Source of the DNA: Sinorhizobium terangae
GTDB taxonomy: Bacteria > Pseudomonadota > Alphaproteobacteria > Rhizobiales > Rhizobiaceae
DNA length: 54,806 nucleotides
Reading direction: 5' to 3'
Assembly (NCBI RefSeq): GCF_009601505.1
Contig: NZ_WITC01000116.1
Span: 1 to 54,806 of the forward strand
The notes under the pieces were generated by a model that worked only from the letters and a program-made list of their open reading frames with translations, did no database searches and was not told the origin of the DNA. Of the stretch, positions 1 through 8,196 are shown in pieces (the stretch's first letter is position 1; every line of letters begins with the position of its first letter). The translations under genes and the position numbers were made by a program.

Positions 1-486
1 GGGCTCATCAGTCTCAAGATCGAGCCGGAAGTCTCCGAGCTCGACACCTCGATCAACGTCAACGGCAATCCCGGCTTCATCTCGCGCGCGGCGAAGACAA
101 CGGTGGCGCTGCGCGACGGCCAGAGCTTCGCCATGGCCGGGTTGCTGCAGTCGATCAATGCCAAGGACGTTCAACAATTGCCGTGGGTGTCGCAGGTTCC
201 GGTGATCGGCGCGCTGTTCCGCTCGACGAGCTTCCTGAAGCGGGAGTCCGATCTCGTCATCATTGTCACGCCGCACATCGTGCGGCCCTCCGCACCCGGC
301 GAGGATCTCTACACTCCCCTCGACCAGACGCGCTCCTCGAACGATGCCGAGCTCTTTGCCCTCGGCCTGCTGGAGGTCGACAAGGACATGCTCAGGCGCT
401 TCCGCAATGGCGAAGGCGTCAAGGGACCATACGGCCACCGTCTCGATCTTGACGTTGGAGGTGTCAATGCCGTTTCCAAGAAGTAG
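1..486 (+). CDS. cpaC: Flp/Tad pilus secretin CpaC, C-terminal part
   Basis: This is the 3' end of a secretin gene that begins before the window; the frame is open from base 1. Secretins form the outer-membrane ring through which the Flp/Tad pilus is extruded. The visible part shows the conserved secretin core: an ISLKIEPEVSELD strand, a TTVALRDGQSFAMAGLL segment, then the VPVIGALFRS motif followed by LVIIVTPHIVRP, a signature close to the secretin C-terminus. A tail of about 60 residues follows, as usual for CpaC. The next gene overlaps its end by 20 bases, which suggests translational coupling. The family is clear; assignment to CpaC rather than another secretin rests on the short lipoprotein that follows. 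Confidence 0.85.
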   Translation, partial: GLISLKIEPEVSELDTSINVNGNPGFISRAAKTTVALRDGQSFAMAGLLQSINAKDVQQLPWVSQVPVIGALFRSTSFLKRESDLVIIVTPHIVRPSAPGEDLYTPLDQTRSSNDAELFALGLLEVDKDMLRRFRNGEGVKGPYGHRLDLDVGGVNAVSKK

Positions 487-796
487 TCACACAGCCCTAT
501 TAGTGGCTGCCGCCGCGCTCCTTTCCGGCTGCGCCGACTACATGAATCACAGGGATTCGGTCACCTTTGGGCTCGGCAACGCGGTGGAAGCGAACAAGGG
601 TATTCACATTCAGAATCCGTTCCCGAGGGCGGCGCAGAATACGCAAATACCCGGAGACGGCAAGGTGATACACCGGGCGATACGTACCTATCAAGGCGAA
701 GGCCAGGCCGCCGCTCCGACCCCCTCGGCCGTGATCTTGCCGACGGCCACGGCTCCAGGAACGAACGGCCCATCCGGCAATGGCACGGAAAACTGA
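467..796 (+). CDS. Short CpaD-like pilus lipoprotein
   Basis: A 109-residue protein. It begins MPFPRSS, has a hydrophobic stretch (ALLVAAAALL) and a lipobox LSGC ending at about residue 24, so it is probably a lipoprotein acylated at that cysteine and anchored in a membrane. The rest contains a DYMNHRDSVTFGLGNAVEAN segment resembling the N-terminal part of CpaD-type pilus assembly lipoproteins, then a low-complexity Pro/Ala/Thr-rich tail. It is about half the length of classical CpaD. The ATG at 467 was chosen because it gives a proper signal peptide; the longer upstream frame is antisense-like filler inside cpaC. It probably acts with the secretin, perhaps as a pilotin. The role is inferred from position. 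Confidence 0.65.
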   Translation: MPFPRSSHTALLVAAAALLSGCADYMNHRDSVTFGLGNAVEANKGIHIQNPFPRAAQNTQIPGDGKVIHRAIRTYQGEGQAAAPTPSAVILPTATAPGTNGPSGNGTEN

Positions 797-927
797 CGGA
801 TCGCGCATGCCGGAGACGTGTTGGGTGAGGCCGGGCAAAAGTGCGATTTCACGGGAACTCCGAAATACCGGAGTCGAAATGCGGAGGCGCTATTGGGCTT
901 CGGCCCGGCTTGCGTCGGAGGAAGCGG

Positions 928-1482
928 ATGACCAGCTTGGCAAATGTGGAAATCGAACCCGGCAAAGCGAGAGGCGTTCGGACGGCAAAGGCGCGGACAA
1001 GCAAGGCGCCGTTCATTGCGGTGGCCCTGGTTTTCCTCCCGTTGAACGCCGGCACGCTCCTCTACACGGCCAAGAACGCAGCCGATGTCCGTGAGAGCCG
1101 CGAGGCGCTTGCTGCGGTCAAACGGTCCATTGACGGCCTGAAACTGCAGATCGACAAGCGCGACCGCAACATGGGCAGGGCCGACGACGCCGCGATCATT
1201 CGCCAGCAGGTCGAGAAATTGGGGAAAGACCTATCCCTCATCAGTGAGCGGATGCGTCCCGGCTCCCTTGCATCCGGCGGCTCCGTCATCTTGAGCGCAC
1301 CCGGCAAGGAAGTCATGCAGCGCCTCGAGTCCTCGCCGAACGCGTCCTCCGGAGCGATGTTTTCGGCACCGGATGAGGGCCGGTCGGCGATCGATGCCGC
1401 GAGTCCTTCGGTCGCCGATCCGCCGCGCTATGAGCGATCCATTTCGCCGGAGGGCAAGCTGATCCTGCGGAAGGTGCAATAG
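928..1482 (+). CDS. Single-pass membrane protein with coiled coil, pilus-associated
   Basis: A 184-residue protein that I do not recognise by family. The start at 928 is supported by a GGAGG about 7 bases upstream; an earlier in-frame ATG at 841 lacks this and would add a poor leader. A basic N-terminus (about residues 13-25) precedes one hydrophobic segment (PFIAVALVFLPLNAGTLLY, about residues 27-46). A heptad-like charged region follows to about residue 120, likely a coiled coil. The tail is Ser/Pro-rich and ends LILRKVQ. The topology suggests an inner-membrane anchor with a periplasmic rod. It lies 131 bases after the lipoprotein and on the same strand, so it may belong to the pilus locus, but the gap leaves room for its own promoter. 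Confidence 0.6.
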   Translation: MTSLANVEIEPGKARGVRTAKARTSKAPFIAVALVFLPLNAGTLLYTAKNAADVRESREALAAVKRSIDGLKLQIDKRDRNMGRADDAAIIRQQVEKLGKDLSLISERMRPGSLASGGSVILSAPGKEVMQRLESSPNASSGAMFSAPDEGRSAIDAASPSVADPPRYERSISPEGKLILRKVQ

Positions 1483-1872
1483 CAACCCTCCGCGTTTAAC
1501 CTCCTATTACGTTCCGCAGCGCCGCTCTTCCACATACAGCGACGTTCAGCCAGCCGCTTGTACACGATCGGCAACAGGTCGCGGTAATTCTTCGGCCGCT
1601 TCTGCCCAACTGCGCGACTGCCGCAGCACAACATGCCGCGCGTTGTGTTCAAAGTGGGAGCGAAAAATGAAGGGGTCCGGCCGCATACACACCAAGTGGT
1701 TCTTGCGGCGGATCGCGAAACGATACTCCCGAATTTGGAGGAAGGATCTGGTGAAATTCTGGCAGCAGATTTTTGCGTATGTCGTTGTAGGTGAGGTGGA
1801 AAAATCGATGGTCCCGATCACGCGCGTTTGTCAGCGAGTGGGTTGCCAACAGGCCTTAAGTCGGCCTGAGGA

Positions 1873-2150
1873 GCGGCGACAGCTACAGAGGCAATCCGGA
1901 ACCTGATCAAGAAGATAGTTGTCACGCCTGGTCCGAGCCATGGCCAAGTGGACGCGGTGATGTACGGTAATTTAGTTACGAGTCTTAAACTGGACGGGCG
2001 GCCAACCCGTTGAAAATGCATACGAATAAGTCATCGCAGATCGGCGTAGAATGTCGGAATCGTTGGTTGCGGGGCGCAACCAACGATGCTGCAATTGGTC
2101 GAATGCGACTGCCGAAGTTGGAGGCTCGTTTCCTCGGGTTTGATCCTAGT
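1873..2150 (+). pseudogene. Serine recombinase C-terminal remnant
   Basis: From 1873 the frame reads EAIRNLIKKIVVTPGPSHG and continues to VDAVMYGNLV before stopping at 2011. This matches the pattern seen at the end of large serine recombinases of rhizobia (an LIxKIVxTPGP segment followed by a GDL/GNL segment). A related tail, SLVAGRNQR, appears in another frame from about 2058. The gene has no N-terminal resolvase domain here, so this is a decayed 3' end. The same tail motif (LVAGARNQRFL) recurs near 25590, at the other edge of accessory DNA. The family call is from memory of the motif and is moderate. Confidence 0.45.
2059..2087. repeat. Perfect 13-bp inverted repeat
   Basis: The arms atcgttggttgcg and cgcaaccaacgat are separated by ggg. 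It lies within the recombinase remnant tail and about 105 bases downstream of the sugar operon's last stop codon, so it could also act as a transcript end. A shorter version of the same hairpin occurs at 25597-25620. Confidence 0.75.
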
Positions 2151-2191
2151 GGGAGGCGAATTGCAGATTCTGCGGCTCTTTCATGATTGCC

Positions 2192-3231
2192 TTAGTTCAC
2201 GCGCTTTCCATCTCCGCCAAACAGATGAACCTTGGTGAGATCAGGTCCAATTGGTATCGTCTGTCCCGGGCGAAGCTCAACCCGATCCCTGAGCAGCAGG
2301 GTCACGTCCTCATCTCCGAGCTTGACCAGAACATGCGTTTCAGAACCCGTCGGTTCCACAACGACGACGGTCGCTGGTACTCCCTCTGCCCGGATGGAGA
2401 GATGCTCAGGCCGAATGCCATAGGTTTTCGCTACCACTCCATCGTGACCTGCTGGAAGAGGCAGTGCTGCGCCGCGCATGACGAACTTGCCATTTAAAAT
2501 CTCTCCCTCGAAAAGGTTCATCGAAGGCGAGCCGATGAAGGTTGCCACGAAGGTGTTCGCCGGCCGATCGAACAGTTCGAGCGGCTTGCCGATCTGCTCG
2601 ACCCGGCCATTCCGCATGACGACGATCTTGTCGGCCATGGTCATGGCTTCGATCTGGTCGTGAGTGACATAGACGGTCGTGGTTTTCAGCCGCTGGTGCA
2701 ATTCCTTGATTTCCGCGCGCATGGTGACGCGCAGCTTGGCATCGAGATTCGATAGTGGCTCGTCGAAGAGAAACACCTGCGGATGACGCACGATGGCTCT
2801 GCCCATTGCAACCCGTTGACGTTGACCGCCGGAGAGTTGGGCAGCCGGTCGAGCAACGGCCCAAGGGCGAGAATGTCCGCGGCCTCCCCCACCCGCTTGC
2901 GGATCGTCTCCTTGTCCTGCCCCTTAAGCTTGAGCGCAAATCCCATGTTTTCGGCGACCGTCATGTGCGGATAGAGCGCATAGCTCTGGAACACCATGGC
3001 GATGTCACGTTCCTTCGGCGCTTCGTCGTTGACGATGCGGCCGCCGATGCGGACTTCTCCGGCACTGATGTCCTCGAGCCCTGCGAGCATGCGCAGCAGG
3101 GTCGACTTGCCACAACCAGACGGGCCGACGAGGGTAACGAATTCACCATCTTCGATATCCACCGATACGCCGTGGATGACGGGCACGTTGCCATACTGCT
3201 TGCGGACCTGTTCGATCGATACGGATGCCAT
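2192..3231 (-). pseudogene. Sugar ABC transporter ATPase, frameshifted
   Basis: This is a UgpC/MsmK-type ATPase that would energise CUT1 sugar import. The N-terminal half (start at 3231, MASVSIEQV) has Walker A GPSGCGKST and the Q-loop MVFQSYALYPHMTV. The C-terminal half has Walker B VFLFDEPLSNLDAK, the H-loop VTHDQIEA and a regulatory TOBE-like domain ending GGDGKRVN. Between them the expected LSGGQRQRVAMGRA signature is read out of frame as NSPAVNVNGLQW. Restoring one base in the C run around 2839-2841 would bring the signature back, so a single-base deletion splits the gene. It is the last gene of the sugar operon. Either the operon relies on another ATPase (common in rhizobia) or the base is a sequence error. 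Confidence 0.8.
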
Positions 3232-3252
3232 GATTTTCTCCCGTCCATTCTT

Positions 3253-4974
3253 TCAAAGCTTGAGCTGCCACAGGCGCGCGGCGACGACATTGCCCTCGGA
3301 AGCGACCAGACGCGCCGAACGTACAGTCGCGAGACCCCGCAGCCGCTTCGTTCCCGTCCAGCGGCCGTTGTCCGCGAAGACCTCGATGGAACCGATATCC
3401 AGGAAGATGCGAAGCGTCGAAGGACGGGCGCCGGCGGCGATGTAACGCGGCGACAATCTACCGTCGCGGACGTCGTAGACGATGCTGAGGCCGTGCTGGT
3501 CCACCTTCAGACCAAGGTCGGCATCGGGATAGTCGAATTCGAGATCCAAGGCCGCGCCAGACGCTGCGAGATCGATGACGATCTCGACGGCGCCATTGCC
3601 GAGCTCGACTGTTTCGCCGGAAAGTAGCCTTGCGTCGTCGATCAGCCGGTGCCGTAGGTTCTCGACGGCGTCGACCGGCGGCGTCAAAAGCCCGCCGTCG
3701 TTGAGGAGAACGTACCGTGGCAGCGTCATTGCCGACGGAAAATCCGCCTTCTTCGAGACGTCGGTCCAATTTGCGAGCCAGGCGATGCCGACCGGACCCG
3801 AGTGGTCTACAAAGGCCTGGAAGGCATAGGCATCGGTGCCGAAATCGAGTTCCTGTTCGAACTCCTTGACGAAGCTCGAGCCATCGAAACGGCCGACAGT
3901 TGCAAGCGTGATATTGCGCCGGCCAGTTGCCGGATCGCGGCTTGTCAGGAGACCGAAAATCAGCGCCCAGCGGGTTTGCTGATCCACCGCCGCAGGGTTG
4001 AGGGGCACGATGCAAGGGCATTCGGCCGCTGTGATGCCGAAACGATCCTCGCGGTGGAGAATGCCGAGGAAGATCCATCCGCCCGTCGCCGCCGGATCGG
4101 CGATCTCGTAAAGCAGGATGACGCCACCAGCATTGTCGCGGCTCCCGACGAGCATTTTCCAGCGGCCGTCAGGGCCCTTGAAGACATAGGGATCGCGAAA
4201 ATCGGAGGTCAGATCGAGGCCGGTTGGTCGCTCCGGCAGAATGACCTCAGGAGGGCCGGTTGTGATCTGATCGTGGCTGACGTTCGTCAACTGGATTTGT
4301 TCCTCAGGTGTGCGGTCCCTGACCTGTTCGGTGAAAAACACCCGGATGCCGGGCTCGCCTCCGTCGAGCGGAATTGCCGAGCCGGAAAAGGCGCCGCCGC
4401 GGCCGTCGGCCCGCGCCGAAAGCTCTGCCGAGGGAAACAGGAAGACCGGTAGATGCTTCCAGTGGAGATAGTCATCGGAGACGGCATGGCCCCAATGCAT
4501 GGTGTTCCAACGGAGACTATGCGGATAGTGCTGGTAGAAGAGGTGCACCTTGTGACCAAAGCGGCCAAAGCCGTTCGGATCGTTCATCCAGCCGAAGGGC
4601 GGGCGGAAATGGTAGCTGTCCGGAACCGCAGGCGCCGCGTTGGCGTGACCGCTGTAAAGCACTGTGATCCCCTTCTCCAGGACGTTGGCTGGCGAGAAGG
4701 CATAGATGACTGATACAGCAGTGGTGGTCGAGTCGCAGGTGAATGAGGTTTCGCCAGCCTTTTCGACCACAAGCGATACGAATTCGAATTCTTCAGTGTT
4801 TCGCGCTGCAAGGTGGCGGATTTCGCGCTCGCCCTGGGCCACGCGTATCTCGGCCGGTGCTTCAGGATGAGTGGCTTTCAGCCATGCGTGCACCACGGCA
4901 TCGGCAGGAAGGAGGGCGGTCAGTGTCTCGAAGCCGCCATCGAAAAGCGATGCAGGATTTGCATGCGTTGTCAT
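3253..4974 (-). CDS. GH32 beta-fructosidase (sucrose/fructan hydrolase)
   Basis: A 573-residue glycoside hydrolase of family 32, which cleaves fructosyl linkages in sucrose, levan or inulin-type oligosaccharides. The three catalytic motifs are visible: WMNDPNGF near residue 129 (nucleophile Asp), FRDPYVF near residue 262, and AECPCIV near residue 318 (acid/base Glu). An N-terminal extension of about 115 residues precedes the five-bladed propeller, and a beta-sandwich follows. No signal peptide is present, so it acts on imported substrate in the cytoplasm. It starts one base-group after the permease stop (4978/4974) and precedes the ATPase, so it is part of the transporter operon. The natural substrate is probably a fructose-containing oligosaccharide. 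Confidence 0.85.
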   Translation of the reverse strand: MTTHANPASLFDGGFETLTALLPADAVVHAWLKATHPEAPAEIRVAQGEREIRHLAARNTEEFEFVSLVVEKAGETSFTCDSTTTAVSVIYAFSPANVLEKGITVLYSGHANAAPAVPDSYHFRPPFGWMNDPNGFGRFGHKVHLFYQHYPHSLRWNTMHWGHAVSDDYLHWKHLPVFLFPSAELSARADGRGGAFSGSAIPLDGGEPGIRVFFTEQVRDRTPEEQIQLTNVSHDQITTGPPEVILPERPTGLDLTSDFRDPYVFKGPDGRWKMLVGSRDNAGGVILLYEIADPAATGGWIFLGILHREDRFGITAAECPCIVPLNPAAVDQQTRWALIFGLLTSRDPATGRRNITLATVGRFDGSSFVKEFEQELDFGTDAYAFQAFVDHSGPVGIAWLANWTDVSKKADFPSAMTLPRYVLLNDGGLLTPPVDAVENLRHRLIDDARLLSGETVELGNGAVEIVIDLAASGAALDLEFDYPDADLGLKVDQHGLSIVYDVRDGRLSPRYIAAGARPSTLRIFLDIGSIEVFADNGRWTGTKRLRGLATVRSARLVASEGNVVAARLWQLKL

Positions 4975-4977
4975 CGA

Positions 4978-5871
4978 TCAACCTTTCACGGCGGAGCCTA
5001 CGAAGGAACTCACGAACCAGCGTTGGAAAACGAGGTAGAGGACAAGGATCGGAATCATCATCAAGACCGAGGCGGCCATGGCGCGATCCCAGTAGATGCT
5101 GTCCTGCCCGAAGAAGGTCGCGATCGCGACAGCTATCGGCCGGGCATAGTCGGTCTGCGTCACGAGAGTGGGCCAGAGATATTGGTTCCAGGTTTCTATA
5201 CCCATGAGGATCGAGACAGTCGCAAGCGCCGGCAGGCTTAAAGGCAGGAAGATCGAGCGGTAGATGCGGAAGACCGAAGCGCCGTCCATTTCCGCCGCTT
5301 CGAAGAGCTCCTTCGGAAGCTGGGCGAAGAACTGGTAGAACAGGAAAATGTAAAGTGGGCTTGCGATCCAGGGCACGATCTGAACCGCAAAGGTGTCGGT
5401 CATGCCGGCACGCGACACCATGATGACGAGCGGCATAATGATGCTCTCCTGCGGGATCACGTAGAGCGCGATGACGAGCGAGAGGATCAGTGCTCGACCG
5501 CGCAGCGAACCCCAGGCGAGCACGAAACCGGCCATGGAATTGGCGATCAGCCCGGCACCGACGGTGCAGGCCAGAATGACCAGCGAATTGAGGAGATAAC
5601 GGCCAAAGGCGAGTTCGCCCGAGAGGTTGCCGACCTCCGCGAAGTTCGCAAGCGTCGGGCTCGAGACCCAGAAGGCGCGGAAGCTGCCCATGTCCGCCAG
5701 GATCTGGAAGCGATCGTCCTTGAGGCTCGCGACGACGAGCATGAAGAGCGGTGAGACGATCACCAGGGCGATGACGAGGATGCAGGCCGTCTGGATCAGG
5801 CGCAGCGAACCGATCGCGGAGCGCTCGCGCGTCACCTCCGACGGCAAAGTGGAAATAGCGAGATCAGACAT
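4978..5871 (-). CDS. CUT1 sugar ABC permease, MalG type
   Basis: A 297-residue inner-membrane permease with about six hydrophobic segments. The EAA loop that contacts the ATPase is visible as ELFEAAEMDGASVFRIYRSI with the following LPLSLP. The first hydrophobic segment is ACILVIALVIVSPLFML. It overlaps the preceding permease gene by 8 bases, indicating coupled translation. Together with its partner it forms the channel for the sugar delivered by the binding protein. Confidence 0.88.
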   Translation of the reverse strand: MSDLAISTLPSEVTRERSAIGSLRLIQTACILVIALVIVSPLFMLVVASLKDDRFQILADMGSFRAFWVSSPTLANFAEVGNLSGELAFGRYLLNSLVILACTVGAGLIANSMAGFVLAWGSLRGRALILSLVIALYVIPQESIIMPLVIMVSRAGMTDTFAVQIVPWIASPLYIFLFYQFFAQLPKELFEAAEMDGASVFRIYRSIFLPLSLPALATVSILMGIETWNQYLWPTLVTQTDYARPIAVAIATFFGQDSIYWDRAMAASVLMMIPILVLYLVFQRWFVSSFVGSAVKG

Positions 5872-6790
5872 CGAAACGCCTCAGGAGTTGGCGCTGCAGG
5901 AGCGCAATGACGAGAACGATCAGGAAGAGGATGACCGAGACGGCGGACGCATAGCCTAGCTTCTGTTCCTCGAAGCCCGCGCGCACCATGTAGTGCACCA
6001 CGGTTTCCGTGCTGCTCTTCGGTCCTCCCTGGGTCAGGATCGCGACTTGCGTATACAGCTTGAAGGCCTGGATGGTGGTGATGACAAGCACGAATATATG
6101 CGTCGGCCTGAGGCCCGGCATGGTCACGTGCCAGAAGCGCTGGAAGGAATTGGCGCCGTCGATTTTGCCTGCGTCATAAAGTTCATCGGGAATGCCCTGG
6201 AGGCCGGCTAGATAGACGATCATCTGGAAGCCATAGGCCTGCCATGCCGACAAGAGCACGATCGAGAACATCGCCCATTCCGGATCACCAAGCCAGTCGA
6301 TCGGTTGGATATGTCCGCCCGAAAGAAAGCCGAGGATCTGGTTGAACGGCCCCGTCGGATATTGGAACAAGGTGCCCCAGACGACGCAGACGACGACGAT
6401 CGAGGTGATCGCGGGCAGGAAGAAGAGGCCACGGAAGAAATTGCGGAGCGGTAGCTTCTGGTGCAGCAGTAGTGCGGTGGCAAATGCCAGGCCGCATTGA
6501 ACGGGCAGGATCCAGAACGTGAAACGCGACACGTTCCAGAGCGAGGTCCAGAACAGATCATCCTTGAAGATACGGAGGAAATTGTTGAATCCGATGAAGC
6601 GGACCGGCGTCGGACGCGGCACCAGGGGTTGATTTGTCATTGCGGTCCAGAACGACAGAAGGAAGGGCACGATCAGGAAGACCGTCAACAGCACAAGCGC
6701 AGGCGCCAGCATGCCGATTTCCTGAAACATCCGGCCCCGGTCCCTGCGCCGGACAGGGCGTGCTGGCACCACCGATTGCTGCAAAGTCAT
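5864..6790 (-). CDS. CUT1 sugar ABC permease, MalF type
   Basis: A 308-residue permease. A basic cytoplasmic N-terminus (RPVRRRDRGR) precedes hydrophobic segments such as LAPALVLLTVFLIVPFLLSF. The EAA loop reads ELYDAGKIDGANSFQRFWHV followed by MPGLRP. The start at 6790 has GGAGGAGA immediately upstream. It follows the binding-protein gene by 70 bases that contain a strong hairpin (6827-6849), a usual arrangement where binding protein must outnumber permease. It is the partner of the MalG-type permease with which it overlaps. Confidence 0.88.
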   Translation of the reverse strand: MTLQQSVVPARPVRRRDRGRMFQEIGMLAPALVLLTVFLIVPFLLSFWTAMTNQPLVPRPTPVRFIGFNNFLRIFKDDLFWTSLWNVSRFTFWILPVQCGLAFATALLLHQKLPLRNFFRGLFFLPAITSIVVVCVVWGTLFQYPTGPFNQILGFLSGGHIQPIDWLGDPEWAMFSIVLLSAWQAYGFQMIVYLAGLQGIPDELYDAGKIDGANSFQRFWHVTMPGLRPTHIFVLVITTIQAFKLYTQVAILTQGGPKSSTETVVHYMVRAGFEEQKLGYASAVSVILFLIVLVIALLQRQLLRRFDV

Positions 6791-6826
6791 GGTCTCCTCC
6801 TCATTGAGCTGCGGACCAGCCGCTGC

Positions 6827-6849
6827 CCGCGCGGACAGGTGCCGCGCGG
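6827..6849. repeat. GC-rich hairpin between binding-protein and permease genes
   Basis: Two copies of ccgcgcgg (6827-6834 and 6842-6849) flank a 7-base loop. Since each copy is its own reverse complement they form an 8-bp stem. It lies just after the binding-protein stop codon on the transcribed strand. By analogy with malE-malF type operons it may protect the upstream message or damp readthrough; no T run follows, so it is not a typical terminator. Confidence 0.5.
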
Positions 6850-6860
6850 CCGCTCTTTGG

Positions 6861-8153
6861 CTATTGCTGTTCGTTGAAGGGCGGGTAGCCGTCGTTGTCT
6901 TCGATGTCCTGGTCGATTTTCTCGCTTGCAGCGGTCAGTGCCGCCTTAACGTCTCCGCCATTGAAAATCTCATCGACGGCTCCCATGAAGGCAGAGGTGA
7001 TCGTCGGATAGGCCGGATGCGGCGGCCGTGCGACCGCGGTCTTGGAGGCCTGTTCGAAGGCAACGGCCATCGGCCCGCCGGCGGCGTACAAGGGTGAATC
7101 CGCGGCGAAGCTCCTGAGCCCCGGATAGGCGGAGTCCTCCTTGGCGTAGTCGCGGAACTGCTTGTCCTTCAGCATGAAGCTCACGAATTTGCCCGCAATG
7201 TCGGGGTGTTCGGACGCGGTGGTGATGCCCCAGATCCAGGTGCCGTTCGGGCTGGCGCCTTTCGGTCCGAACTTCGGCAGCGGCATGACGACGATGTCGT
7301 CCTTCATCGAGGCAGCGGCTTCCGCGTAAAACCAGTGCCCGCCGAACGCCAGTGCAGCCGGGTGGCCTTCGGCGAAAAACTGGTTGGTGCCCGAGGACTG
7401 CGGCACGACCCAGCCGTTCCTGACCCATTTCTGCATCATCGTCAACGCATCGACACAAGGCTCGCTGTCGAGTGCTCCGACGGATTTCCAGGTCTTCCGA
7501 TCGATCAGGTCGCAGCCGGCCGACTGCAAAATCGGGCTATAGGCATAGGTGATCCATTCAGTCTTGATGCCATAACCGCGGAACGTGTCGATCGGCCATT
7601 TGACGCCCTCGAGCTTCGACAGTTTCTCGAGGTAGCCTTCGAATTCCTCGCGCGTCCAGGCGTCGTCCACCGATTTCGGGATGCGGGCGCCGATCGCCTC
7701 CAGATATTTCCTGTTGCCGTAGAGAACGACCGAGGAGTCGGTGAGACCGACGGCATAAAGGTCTTTGTCGACCGGATAGGTACCCTGGGCGATGTTGGAC
7801 TCGGTCATATCGTCGAGGACGTCCTGGTCGATCAAAGGCTTGATCGGCTGCAAGTAGCCCGACCAGACGTAATTTGCCAGGAACGGCGCATCGAGCTCCA
7901 TAATGTCAGGCATCTGCTTGGACAACACGGCGGCGCTGAACTTCTCGTTATAGGCATCGTGCGGCGCGTAGATTAATTCAATGTCGACGTCCGGATTGGC
8001 CTCTTCAAAGCGCTTTGCCACCGCACCATAAGTCGCCACCGTGTCGGGATCGCCTTGATGCATGACTTTGACGACGGTTTTGGCCTCGGCGGGACTCATG
8101 ACAAGTCCCAGCGCAGCAGATACCGCAAGCCCCAAAAGTAAACGTTTACCCAT
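6861..8153 (-). CDS. Sugar ABC transporter substrate-binding protein
   Basis: A 430-residue periplasmic family 1 solute-binding protein. The start at 8153 has an ideal GGAGGAG 8-10 bases upstream and yields a signal peptide (MGKRLLLGLAVSAALGL, cleavage near AEA). The mature protein opens with KVMHQGDPDTVATYGAVAKR, the normal beginning of CUT1 binding proteins, and contains an ELDAPFLANYVWSGYL segment typical of the fold. It captures the sugar for the two permeases encoded next. A LacI-type palindrome covers codons 2-6 (8138-8149), so repression by the adjacent LacI protein is likely. Ligand identity is unknown; the GH32 enzyme in the operon points to a fructose-containing saccharide. Confidence 0.88.
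   Translation of the reverse strand: MGKRLLLGLAVSAALGLVMSPAEAKTVVKVMHQGDPDTVATYGAVAKRFEEANPDVDIELIYAPHDAYNEKFSAAVLSKQMPDIMELDAPFLANYVWSGYLQPIKPLIDQDVLDDMTESNIAQGTYPVDKDLYAVGLTDSSVVLYGNRKYLEAIGARIPKSVDDAWTREEFEGYLEKLSKLEGVKWPIDTFRGYGIKTEWITYAYSPILQSAGCDLIDRKTWKSVGALDSEPCVDALTMMQKWVRNGWVVPQSSGTNQFFAEGHPAALAFGGHWFYAEAAASMKDDIVVMPLPKFGPKGASPNGTWIWGITTASEHPDIAGKFVSFMLKDKQFRDYAKEDSAYPGLRSFAADSPLYAAGGPMAVAFEQASKTAVARPPHPAYPTITSAFMGAVDEIFNGGDVKAALTAASEKIDQDIEDNDGYPPFNEQQ
8138..8149. promoter_or_regulatory. LacI-family operator candidate
   Basis: gtaaacgtttac is a perfect 12-bp palindrome with the central CG typical of LacI/GalR operators. It overlaps the first codons of the binding-protein gene, just downstream of the LacI-family gene, where a bound repressor would block elongation or initiation. 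Confidence 0.55.
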
Positions 8154-8196
8154 CTGTTTTACTCCTCCTCGAGCGGGGTTCATTTCCAAGCCGGAT

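Larger units (their letters stand above)
1483..2191. other. Gene-free stretch with mobile-element debris
   Basis: About 700 bases separate the pilus genes from the convergent sugar operon. No intact gene is convincing. The second half carries the decayed end of a serine recombinase (annotated separately) and a perfect hairpin. The first part (1483-1870) is open in several frames on both strands without a recognisable domain; it may be more of the same remnant. Confidence 0.5.
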
